NCBI GenBank assembly: GCA_022710245.1 | Contig: JAKLHH010000491.1 | Location: 1-6,157, forward strand | DNA: 6,157 bases | Direction of reading: 5' to 3' | Source: Myxococcota bacterium | GTDB taxonomy: Bacteria; Myxococcota; Polyangia; GCA-2747355; JAKLHH01 | Part shown: in pieces, positions 1 to 5,325 of the stretch | Numbering within the stretch: the first letter of the stretch is position 1 | How the letters are laid out: each line of letters begins with the position of its first letter | Notes under the pieces: model-generated | The model's database searches: none | What the model saw: the letters and a program-made list of their open reading frames with translations, nothing else | Told to the model about the DNA's origin: nothing | Translations under genes and position numbers: made by a program

Positions 1-1
1 C

Positions 2-571
2 GAGTGTGACGGCGACATGGACAAGTCGATCGAGTACCTGCGCAAGAAGGGCCTCGCGCAGGCCGCCAAGAAGGCGGGCCGCACCGCGGCCGCCGGCGTC
101 GTTCACTCCTACATCCACGCGGGCGGCAAGATCGGCGTCCTCGTGGAGGTCAACTGCGAGACCGACTTCGTGGCCAAGACGGGCGAGTTCCAGGAGTTCG
201 TCCGCGACCTCGGGATGCAGATCGCGGCGATGAACCCGCGCTGGCTGACCCCCGAGGAGGTCCCCGCGGAGATCCTCGCCAAGGAGCGCGAGATCCGCCA
301 GGACCAGAACAAGGACAGCGGCAAGCCGGCCCACGTCCTCGAGAAGATCATCGAGGGGCAGATCAAGAAGTGGTACTCCGAGGTCTGCCTCCTCGACCAG
401 CTCTTCATCAAGGAGAACAAGAAGGACATCAAGACGCTCCTCACCGAGCTGGTGGCCAAGGTGGGCGAGAACTGCAAGATCCGTCGCTTCGTGCGCTGGG
501 AGGTCGGCGAGGGCATCGAGGTGGTGAAGAAGGACTACGCGGAGGAAGTCCGCGAGATGATCAAGCAGTAG
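2..571 (+). CDS. tsf: Elongation factor Ts, C-terminal part (5' end outside window)
   Basis: EF-Ts is the cytoplasmic nucleotide exchange factor that releases GDP from EF-Tu. The reading frame is open from base 2 (Glu-Cys-Asp-Gly-Asp-Met-Asp-Lys), which corresponds to about residue 28 of typical EF-Ts, so roughly 27 codons including the start lie upstream. Visible are the end of the N-terminal UBA-like domain (SIEYLRKKGLAQAAKKAGR), the core with the conserved CETDFVAKTGEF segment whose Asp-Phe pair (bases 164-169) inserts into EF-Tu, and a C-terminal end with KIRRFVRWEVGEG. The full protein would be about 216 residues, the short form found in many deltaproteobacteria, Myxococcota and Thermus, against about 283 in E. 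coli. It ends with TAG at 569-571. The next gene is pyrH, the usual neighbour; rpsB would be expected upstream. Identification is secure. Confidence 0.97.
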   Translation, partial: ECDGDMDKSIEYLRKKGLAQAAKKAGRTAAAGVVHSYIHAGGKIGVLVEVNCETDFVAKTGEFQEFVRDLGMQIAAMNPRWLTPEEVPAEILAKEREIRQDQNKDSGKPAHVLEKIIEGQIKKWYSEVCLLDQLFIKENKKDIKTLLTELVAKVGENCKIRRFVRWEVGEGIEVVKKDYAEEVREMIKQ

Positions 572-650
572 CGAGCTCCGCGCCCGCGCGCGCCTCGCGG
601 CAGCTGGCGCGTGGTGCCGCGGGCCCCGCCCTCGAACCCGGAGAACCAGC

Positions 651-1361
651 GTGACGCTCGCCTACCGGCGGATCCTGCTCAAGCTCAGCGGCGAGGCCCT
701 CGAGGGCAGCCAGGGCTTCGGCGTCGACCCGCGGGTCCTCGGCGCCGTCGCCGACGAGGTCAAGGAGGTCTGCGGCCTCGGCGCGCAGGTCGCCGTGGTC
801 ATCGGCGGCGGCAACTTCTTCCGCGGCCTGGCCGCCTCCGCCGGGGGCATGGAGCGCTCGGCGGCGGACGCGATGGGCATGCTGGCGACGCTGATGAACT
901 GCCTCGCCATGCAGGACGCCCTGGCGCGGCGCGGCCAGCCCTGCTGCGTGCTCACCGCGGTCCCCTCGGGGAGCGTCGCCGAGCCCTTCAGCCGGCGGCG
1001 CGCGGTGGAGGCGCTCGAGGCGGGTCAGGTCGTGCTCCTCGCCGGCGGCACCGGCAACCCCTACTTCACCACCGACACGGCGGCCGCGCTGCGGGCCCTC
1101 GAGGTGGGGGCGGACGTGGTGCTGAAGGCGACGCGCGTCGACGGGATCTACGATCGCGACCCGCTGAAGGAGCCGGGGGCGGTGCGCTTCGAGCGCCTGA
1201 GCTACGCCGAGGTGCTGCAGCGCCAGTTGAAGGTGATGGATCTGACTGCTATTACTCTCTGTCGTGAGAACCGGATGCCGCTCGTCGTCTTCGACCTCGG
1301 TCGGGCGGGCAACATCAAGCGCGTGGTCCTGGGAGAGCCGGTCGGCAGCCGCGTCGAGTGA
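651..1361 (+). CDS. pyrH: UMP kinase
   Basis: Uridylate kinase of the amino-acid-kinase fold phosphorylates UMP to UDP with ATP in pyrimidine nucleotide synthesis in the cytoplasm. The 236-residue length is normal for bacterial PyrH. Motifs in order are KLSGEAL (residues 11-17), the glycine-rich GGGNFFRG (52-59), DAMGMLATLMN (73-83), GTGNPYFTTD (133-142), ADVVLKATRVDGIYDRDP, and the C-terminal VMDLTAITLCREN (195-207). The start is GTG at 651, chosen because GGAG at 640-643 gives a 7-nt spacing and the next residues match the family N-terminus. It lies 79 nt after tsf and 60 nt before frr, in the standard order. Codons at 1239-1265 are strikingly T-ending compared with the rest of the gene and coincide with a promoter-like sequence, entered separately. 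Identification is secure. Confidence 0.98.
   Translation: MTLAYRRILLKLSGEALEGSQGFGVDPRVLGAVADEVKEVCGLGAQVAVVIGGGNFFRGLAASAGGMERSAADAMGMLATLMNCLAMQDALARRGQPCCVLTAVPSGSVAEPFSRRRAVEALEAGQVVLLAGGTGNPYFTTDTAAALRALEVGADVVLKATRVDGIYDRDPLKEPGAVRFERLSYAEVLQRQLKVMDLTAITLCRENRMPLVVFDLGRAGNIKRVVLGEPVGSRVE
1227..1255 (+). promoter_or_regulatory. Candidate internal sigma70-type promoter within pyrH, directed at frr
   Basis: The sequence shows TTGAAG (1227-1232, 4/6 to TTGACA), a 17-nt spacer, and TATTAC (1250-1255, 4/6 to TATAAT) preceded by TGC, an extended -10. It lies in a short AT-richer patch in which seven of nine codons (1239-1265) end in T and a rare TTG leucine codon forms the -35, unlike the G/C-ending codons elsewhere in pyrH. 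A start near 1262 would give frr a leader of about 160 nt. The motif match is seen directly; promoter activity is inferred. Confidence 0.45.
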
Positions 1362-1379
1362 TCGGCGCGCAGGTTGGAC

Positions 1380-1402
1380 GGTCGCGCACGAGTGCCGCGA
1401 CC
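1380..1402 (+). other. Hairpin in the pyrH-frr intergenic gap
   Basis: A perfect 7-bp inverted repeat, GGTCGCG (1380-1386) and CGCGACC (1396-1402), encloses a 9-nt loop in which CA and TG can pair further. It ends 10 nt before GAGG (1413-1416), the frr ribosome binding site. No T-tract follows, so an intrinsic terminator is unlikely. It may be an mRNA processing or stability element, or mean nothing. Confidence 0.35.
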
Positions 1403-1421
1403 AACAACAAGTGAGGCAACC

Positions 1422-1979
1422 ATGGTGAACGACATCATCAGCGACCTGAAGAGCAACATGGACGAGACGCTCGAGTCTCTCAAGCGGGAGCTGGCCAAGC
1501 GGCGGACCGGGCGGGCGAACGTGGCCATCCTCGACGGCATCAAGGTGGACTACTACGGCTCCAAGTCGCCCCTGAACCAGGTCGCCTCGGTCCAGGTGCC
1601 CGACCCGCGGCTGATCACGATCAAGCCGTGGGAGAAGAGCATGGTCCCGGTGATCGAGAAGGCGCTCCAGCAGTCGAGCCTCGGTCTCACGCCGAGCTCC
1701 GACGGCGAGCTCATCCGGCTGCCGATCCCGCCGCTGAGCGAGGAGCGCCGCAAGAACCTGGTCAAGGACATCAAGAAGGTCGGCGAGGAGTCGAAGGTGG
1801 CGCTGCGCAACCAGCGCCGCGACGCCAACGAGATGCTGAAGGAGCTCGAGAAGGGCAAGGACATCACCGAGGACGAGCTCCGCCGCGGCCAGACCAACGT
1901 GCAGGAGGTCACCGACCAGTGGGTGGCGAAGGTCGACGAGATGGTCGGCGCGAAGGAGACGGAGATCCTCGAGTTCTAG
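1422..1979 (+). CDS. frr: Ribosome recycling factor
   Basis: RRF acts in the cytoplasm with EF-G to split the post-termination ribosome so that subunits can be reused. The chosen ATG at 1422 gives exactly 185 residues, the canonical RRF length; an in-frame TTG at 1374 would add 16 residues with no family resemblance and is rejected. GAGG at 1413-1416 is the ribosome binding site, 5 nt upstream. Visible landmarks are the first helix of the three-helix bundle with RRTGRAN (residues 27-33), the domain II beta segment with VDYYGSKSPLNQVASV and PDPRLITIKPWEKSM, and the long C-terminal helices starting at LSEERRKNLVKDIKKVGEES. It is the third gene of tsf-pyrH-frr and ends the operon here, since the next gene is convergent. 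Identification is secure. Confidence 0.98.
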   Translation: MVNDIISDLKSNMDETLESLKRELAKRRTGRANVAILDGIKVDYYGSKSPLNQVASVQVPDPRLITIKPWEKSMVPVIEKALQQSSLGLTPSSDGELIRLPIPPLSEERRKNLVKDIKKVGEESKVALRNQRRDANEMLKELEKGKDITEDELRRGQTNVQEVTDQWVAKVDEMVGAKETEILEF

Positions 1980-2040
1980 CAGCGCCGCGCTGCTCCCTCC
2001 GCCCTCCGCCTGCTCCCTCCGCCTCGCCTCCACCTCACCC
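1978..2040 (+). terminator. Possible terminator region after frr: hairpin plus C-rich, G-poor tract
   Basis: A perfect 7-bp inverted repeat, AGCAGCG (1978-1984) and CGCTGCT (1988-1994), overlaps the frr stop codon with a 3-nt loop. It is followed by a pyrimidine tract (1995-2040) with about 31 C and 5 G in 46 nt, including a 13-nt direct repeat at 1991-2003 and 2011-2023. There is no T-run, so this is not a classical intrinsic terminator. C-rich, G-poor RNA is the known signature of Rho loading sites, so Rho-dependent termination between the two convergent genes is a reasonable inference. Confidence 0.35.
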
Positions 2041-2069
2041 CGTCATCATCGAGTTCGAGCCGCGCCCGC

Positions 2070-2434
2070 TCAGCGCGCCTTGCCGCCCACGCAGCGGAGC
2101 GTGCGCCGCTTCTCCGTCGGGGAGGTGTAGCTGCCCGGCGCGAGCTGGCGGCGGCCGTTCCAGTAGGCCGTGACGTAGACGGGCGGCCCTGACCCGGCCG
2201 CAGGGCGCCCTTCAGCACCTTGCTCAGCCGCAGCTCGCCCCGGTAGCTGGTCTGGGTGTACGGACGGCTCTGCCGCGTGGCGAGGTAGGTCGCGGAGACG
2301 AGCCGGCCCTCGACGACGAGGGCGGCGAGCTGCTGCAGGCGGTCCTCGGTCATCGGCGCCGGGATGGCGCGCGCGGCGCCAGGCGCCAGCGCGAGGAGCA
2401 GGGAGAGGGTCAGGCCGTGGTGGAGGGCACGCAT
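2070..2434 (-). CDS. Small secreted protein of unknown function, interrupted by an apparent frameshift
   Basis: The first frame encodes a Sec signal peptide (residues 1-23 from the ATG at 2434, hydrophobic core LTLSLLLALAPG, cleavage site ARA before IPAP) and then a beta-rich stretch including LAALVVEGRLVSATYL and YRGELRLSKVLKG. After about codon 82 that frame turns into arginine/serine-rich sequence typical of a wrong frame. The adjacent frame continues sensibly as GPPVYVTAYWNGRRQLAPGS and ends with LRCVGGKAR and TGA at 2072-2070. One extra G in the GGG run (CCC at 2187-2189 on the + strand) restores a single protein of 121 residues, about 98 after processing. ATG 2434 was chosen over ATG 2443 because a GATAAT -10 element overlaps 2443. 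The VVEGRLVS...VLKG pattern recalls OB-fold, NTR-like secreted domains, but that is weak and I assign no function. It is convergent with frr and divergent from the lipoprotein at 2512. Confidence 0.6.
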
Positions 2435-2441
2435 GCGGATC

Positions 2442-2470
2442 ATTATCGGCGAGCGCGCGCCCGGGGTCGA
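2442..2470 (-). promoter_or_regulatory. Candidate leaderless promoter for the minus-strand secreted protein
   Basis: On the minus strand, TCGACC (2470-2465, 4/6 to TTGACA), a 17-nt spacer and GATAAT (2447-2442, 5/6 to TATAAT) lie 7 nt before the ATG at 2434. Transcription would therefore begin at or next to the start codon, in keeping with the lack of a Shine-Dalgarno sequence there. Confidence 0.5.
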
Positions 2471-2475
2471 GCCGC

Positions 2476-2505
2476 TGGACGCTCCCGCGCGGACCTGCCT
2501 ATAGT
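2476..2505 (+). promoter_or_regulatory. Candidate leaderless promoter for the lipoprotein cluster
   Basis: TGGACG (2476-2481, 4/6 to TTGACA), an 18-nt spacer and TATAGT (2500-2505, 5/6 to TATAAT) lie only 6 nt before the ATG at 2512. The expected transcription start coincides with the start codon, and no Shine-Dalgarno sequence is visible. The -35 element sits 5 bp from that of the oppositely directed promoter, so the two are probably mutually exclusive or jointly controlled. The motif match is seen; activity is inferred. Confidence 0.5.
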
Positions 2506-2511
2506 CCGCGC

Positions 2512-3255
2512 ATGGTGCGATCCCGGCTCACCCTCCTCGTGCTCGGCAGTCTCCTCGCGGCTGCCTGCGGCTCCTCCACCCCCTCCCCCGACCTGGGCCA
2601 GCGCGAGGCCTCGCCGGGCGGCGATCTGCTCGGCGGCGACCAGGCCCGCCTCTCCGACGGAGCGCGGGAGCAGGCGCGCCTCGACGCCCGGCGCGAGGCG
2701 GGCGGCACGCCGAAGGCGAAGGACTGCGCCGCGACCTTCGGCAAGGCGCTGACCAGCGCCTTCGGCCGCCTCGACGGCACCCTCCTCGCGGTGGTGACGC
2801 CCACCGACACGCAGTGCGCGCAGCCGAACAGCGACCACCTGATCGTGCAGGTGAAGGTGAACGGCGCCGCCTACCGGATGGTGGTCAACATCCTCTCCAC
2901 CGTCGCCGGCGTCGACCCCAGGGTCCTCCTCGACGAGGTGGAGGCGCCGCTGCCGTCCCCGGCCTGGAGCGAGGGGTGGCACCCCGGGGTCACGCTCGAC
3001 TACGTGACCACGCTCGCCGTGCACTCGGATGACTTCACGCCCTACGAGATGAACGCCCTCGTCACCCGGGTCTCGGAGCGCCTGACCCTCGGCGCGCCGA
3101 TCAGCGTCTACGCGACGAGCACGGGCGGCACCAAGGCGGACAGCGCGCACCTCATCCACCGCAACCAGGCCGGCAAGGACGGCGCCATCGTCGTCGATCC
3201 GCAGGGCGCCAAGCCGAGCTTCCTGCTCTTCCACTTCGCCGAGCAGACCTTCTGA
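2512..3255 (+). CDS. Secreted lipoprotein, possibly with a DUF2278 (YukJ-like) domain
   Basis: The 247-residue product begins with a lipoprotein signal (residues 1-18, hydrophobic LTLLVLGSLLAAA) and a lipidation cysteine at 19 in LAAAC followed by GSST, so it should be membrane-anchored outside the cytoplasm. Residues 27-66 form a low-complexity Asp/Gly/Arg/Ala-rich linker of the type common in Myxococcota and deltaproteobacterial lipoproteins. The globular part (about 72-247) has HLIVQVKVNGAAYRMVVNIL, then VTLDYVTTLAV, then SAHLIHRNQAGKDGAIVVD and FLLFHFAEQTF. The order hydrophobic strand plus YRxxVN, LDY, then IHxNQ and a C-terminal DG...FHF resembles DUF2278 proteins such as B. subtilis YukJ. 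That is recalled from the family and unverified; the biochemical role of that family is not known to me. Cys72 and Cys102 could form a disulfide. It leads a three-gene + strand cluster and its start is predicted to be leaderless. Confidence 0.85.
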   Translation: MVRSRLTLLVLGSLLAAACGSSTPSPDLGQREASPGGDLLGGDQARLSDGAREQARLDARREAGGTPKAKDCAATFGKALTSAFGRLDGTLLAVVTPTDTQCAQPNSDHLIVQVKVNGAAYRMVVNILSTVAGVDPRVLLDEVEAPLPSPAWSEGWHPGVTLDYVTTLAVHSDDFTPYEMNALVTRVSERLTLGAPISVYATSTGGTKADSAHLIHRNQAGKDGAIVVDPQGAKPSFLLFHFAEQTF

Positions 3256-3268
3256 GGCTGGAGCGCCC

Positions 3269-4001
3269 ATGACGAGGACCATCGCAGCAGCTCCAGGTCC
3301 AGGCCGGCGCACGGCCCTCGTGGCCGGGCTCCTCGCGCTGGCCGGCTGCCCCGACCGGATCGCGGCGACCTCGCCGGGCACCGGCAGCGGCACCGGCACC
3401 GGCACCGGCACCGGCACGCTCGCGGCCGCCTGTGCGCCGTGGGCCAGGGTGGCCCGCTGCCAGCAAGCGGGCCGGGTCTTCGCCGTCGGTCGAGCGCTCG
3501 GCCTCGGCAGCGTCGGGCTGCAGCGCGCCGCGCTGGCGAGCCGCGCGCGCGCCGCGCTGCTGGGGAGCGCCACCGGCAGCCGCGAGCTGCACGGCAGCGA
3601 GGTGCCCCTCTTCGCCCGCTGCGGCACCGAGGGTCTCGCGCTGGCGAGCGCGCCCGCGAGCGAGCTCCCCGACGCCGCGGCGCTGCCGCCGTGCCCGGCC
3701 GCGGTGAGCGCCACGCCGCAGCCCCCCGCCGGCTGCCCGCCCTGGAGCGGTCGGATCTCCTGGCGCGAGGGAGACACCATCTTCGCCGTGGCGGCCGTCG
3801 ACGGCGTGCGCAACCCCGCGCTCGTGGCGCGCGTGGGCGAGGGGCGCGCGCGCGAGGAGGCGGCGGACCCTCGCCAGCGGCGGTGGAGGGAGCAGCGCCT
3901 CCAGCGTGCACGAGGGCCCGCGGCCGCCAGTTCGTGTGCCGGCCGAGACCGCGACCTGCGGCGAGGTCACCTACCTGAAGGTCGGCGTCGCGGCGCCCTG
4001 A
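3269..4001 (+). CDS. Lipoprotein with two tandem LPP20-like domains, interrupted by an apparent frameshift
   Basis: The ATG at 3269 has GGAG (3260-3263) 5 nt upstream and lies 13 nt after the previous stop. The signal sequence carries RR at 13-14, a hydrophobic stretch and the lipobox LAGC with Cys27; the double arginine leaves Tat export possible. A Gly-Thr linker (37-50) follows. Two copies of one module follow with identical spacing: C55xPW58, F71AV, R92AR94 and C156xPW159, F172AV, R193AR195, that is CxPW-x12-FAV-x18-RAR. The starting frame goes bad after Ala199 (3865), becoming Arg-rich and running on to 4093. Dropping one base at about 3861-3867 continues as ATLASGGGGSSASSVHEG and ends CGEVTYLKVGVAAP, TGA 3999-4001, for 243 residues. 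This end mirrors CGTEGLALASAP in copy one, which supports the correction. W...G..(I/V)FAV...AR is reminiscent of the LPP20 lipoprotein family; its function is unknown. Confidence 0.65.
3377..3418 (+). repeat. Hexanucleotide GGCACC repeat encoding a Gly-Thr linker
   Basis: Seven consecutive 6-bp units are present, five exact GGCACC plus GGCAGC (3383-3388) and GGCACG (3413-3418). They encode the Gly-Thr linker between the lipidated cysteine and the first domain. Because the unit is a multiple of three, copy-number slippage would change linker length without shifting the frame. Confidence 0.85.
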
Positions 4002-4008
4002 GGAGGTG
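4001..4008 (+). promoter_or_regulatory. Very strong Shine-Dalgarno overlapping the upstream stop codon
   Basis: AGGAGGTG is an 8-nt match to the anti-Shine-Dalgarno complement. Its first base is the last base of the TGA that ends the preceding gene. It decides the start: GTG codons exist at 4006, 4009 and 4012, and only 4012 has a usable spacing (5 nt after AGGAGG). The layout indicates translational coupling and independently supports 4001 as the true end of the upstream gene. Confidence 0.75.
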
Positions 4009-4011
4009 GTG

Positions 4012-5241
4012 GTGGCGGAGCGATCCGAGCCGCGCAGCCCGGCCCCGCGCGCGGCGCTCGAGCGGCCGCGCAGGGCGGCCCCGGGCGCGCTGATCGAGCG
4101 GCCGGGCCTGCGCGCCCTCCTCGGCCTCCTGCTCGTCGTCTACGAACTCCTCGCGCTGCCGCTGCTCGCGCTCGCGCTGCTCCTGCTGCCGACGGCGGAG
4201 ACGCTGGCCGGTCACCTCTTCGCCGCGTACGGGCTCTGTCTCCTCGCGCTCCCCGCGCTGATCGGCCGCGCCCTCCTCGCGCGCCGCCCTCGCCGCTGGC
4301 TCGTCGTCGCCGGCGCCGGGGTGGCGGCCGCCGTGCTCCTCGTCGCGCTGGCGCTGCTCGCGCCGAGGGGCAGCGCGTCGCCGTCCCCCGGCGCGCGCAG
4401 CACCGTCGCCAGCCACTACCTCCGCGACCCCTACCGCCGGCTGGCCACGACCAACCTGCTCCCCGAGATCGATCAGATCAAGCTCGGCACCTACCTGGTG
4501 CCGCTCGTCGACCGGCACCTCGACCAGGCAGCTGCCCGCCGCCTGCGCGGGCAGTGCATGGCGCTCTACCGGGAGCTGGAGCGGGATCACGCGCTGCGCG
4601 CGCTCGGCTCGGCGATGGGCTACGCGTACAGCGACAGCGACGGCGGCCACCTCTACGAGGCGGTGCCTGCGCACCCGGCCGGCGAGCGGCTGCCCGCGGT
4701 GGTCTTCCTGCACGGGAGCTTCGGCAACTTCAAGGCGTACCTCCACCTCTGGCGGAGGATGGCCGAGGCCGGCCGCTTCCTCGTCGTCGCCCCGAGCTTC
4801 GGCTTCGGCAACTGGAACCGCCCGGGGGGCACGGCGGCCGTCGAGCGCGCCCGGCAGCGCGCGCTCGCGCTCGGCGCGGACCCGGCGCGGGTCTACCTCG
4901 CGGGCCTCTCCAACGGCGGCCGCGGCGTCACCCGCGTGCTCGCCGGGGAGCGGGTGGACGCGCGCCGCTACGCCGGGGTGATCCTGCTCTCGGCGGTGAT
5001 CGAGCCCGAGGTGATCGCCGAGGCGCGGCTCGGCTGGCGCGGCCTGCCGGTGCTGGTCATGCACGGCCAGCGCGACGACCGCATCCCCTGGCCCGCGCTC
5101 GAGGAGGGCGTGCAGGCGCTCCGCGCCGCCGCCGCCGAGGTGACGCTCCTCGCCGACCGCGAGGAGGATCACTTCCTCTTCTTCGCGCGGCCGGCGCAGG
5201 TGCAGGGCTGGGTCGAGGGCTGGCTGCGCGCGCGGCGGTGA
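4012..5241 (+). CDS. Membrane-anchored alpha/beta hydrolase (esterase/peptidase-like)
   Basis: This 409-residue protein joins an N-terminal membrane module to a C-terminal alpha/beta hydrolase domain. After about 30 Arg/Pro-rich residues come three predicted membrane helices at about 36-60, 66-89 and 96-117. A linker region with a Tyr/Leu/Arg-rich segment follows, then the catalytic domain from about 225. Its landmarks are FLHGS with oxyanion His-Gly at 234-235, the nucleophile elbow GLSNGG with Ser300, HGQRDD with the likely acid Asp355, and the likely catalytic His387 in EEDHFLFF. The fold and triad placement suit carboxylesterases, dienelactone-hydrolase relatives and prolyl-oligopeptidase-like enzymes; the substrate cannot be read from sequence. 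With the basic N-terminus inside, three helices would put the hydrolase outside the cytoplasm. It starts at GTG 4012 behind a near-perfect Shine-Dalgarno, coupled to the lipoprotein before it. Its last codons run into the 25-bp repeat. Confidence 0.9.
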   Translation: MAERSEPRSPAPRAALERPRRAAPGALIERPGLRALLGLLLVVYELLALPLLALALLLLPTAETLAGHLFAAYGLCLLALPALIGRALLARRPRRWLVVAGAGVAAAVLLVALALLAPRGSASPSPGARSTVASHYLRDPYRRLATTNLLPEIDQIKLGTYLVPLVDRHLDQAAARRLRGQCMALYRELERDHALRALGSAMGYAYSDSDGGHLYEAVPAHPAGERLPAVVFLHGSFGNFKAYLHLWRRMAEAGRFLVVAPSFGFGNWNRPGGTAAVERARQRALALGADPARVYLAGLSNGGRGVTRVLAGERVDARRYAGVILLSAVIEPEVIAEARLGWRGLPVLVMHGQRDDRIPWPALEEGVQALRAAAAEVTLLADREEDHFLFFARPAQVQGWVEGWLRARR

Positions 5242-5325
5242 TCTCGCGCTACGCGCGCGGCGGTGAGCTCGCGCTACGCGCGCGGCGGTGAGCTCGCGCT
5301 ACGCGCGCGGCGGTGAGCTCACGCT
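5226..5325. repeat. 25-bp tandem repeat between convergent genes
   Basis: The unit begins TGAGCTCGCGCTACGCGCGC and ends GGCGG, 25 bp in all. Full copies lie at 5239-5263 (one G-to-T change), 5264-5288 and 5289-5313; a partial copy lies at 5314-5325 (one mismatch), and the repeat-like end GCGCGCGGCGG lies at 5228-5238 inside the hydrolase gene. The TGA of the first copy is the hydrolase stop codon, and the last partial copy touches the stop codon of the convergent protease gene (5327-5325). Each copy contains GAGCTC and a short CGCG-CTA-CGCG hairpin. No T-tract is present. Confidence 0.9.

Noticed and set aside
1374..1421. Upstream TTG start extending frr by 16 codons
   Set aside because: The extension resembles no RRF, overlaps the intergenic hairpin and bypasses the GAGG/ATG start that gives the canonical 185 residues.
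561..2033. 490-codon open frame on the minus strand across pyrH and frr
   Set aside because: It lies antisense to two certain essential genes, has a leucine/arginine/histidine-rich composition typical of antisense frames in high-GC DNA, and shows no domain.
2184..2200. Programmed ribosomal frameshifting as the explanation of the break in the minus-strand gene
   Set aside because: There is no canonical X-XXY-YYZ slippery heptamer at the junction; an indel in a G-run is simpler. The same reasoning applies to 3860-3868.
2443..3813. 456-codon open frame on the minus strand across the two lipoprotein genes
   Set aside because: It is a shadow of the + strand genes, which have lipoboxes and family-like motifs. 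Its valine/proline repeats are just the GGCACC microsatellite read backwards.
4532..4554. Inverted repeat CTGCCCG/CGGGCAG inside the hydrolase gene
   Set aside because: It lies in coding sequence, where such stems are common by chance at this GC content, and has no terminator-like tail or positional logic.
3967..5172. 401-codon minus-strand open frame opposite the hydrolase
   Set aside because: It is a compositional shadow opposite a well-supported alpha/beta hydrolase, rich in Arg/Glu/Ala with no recognisable motif.
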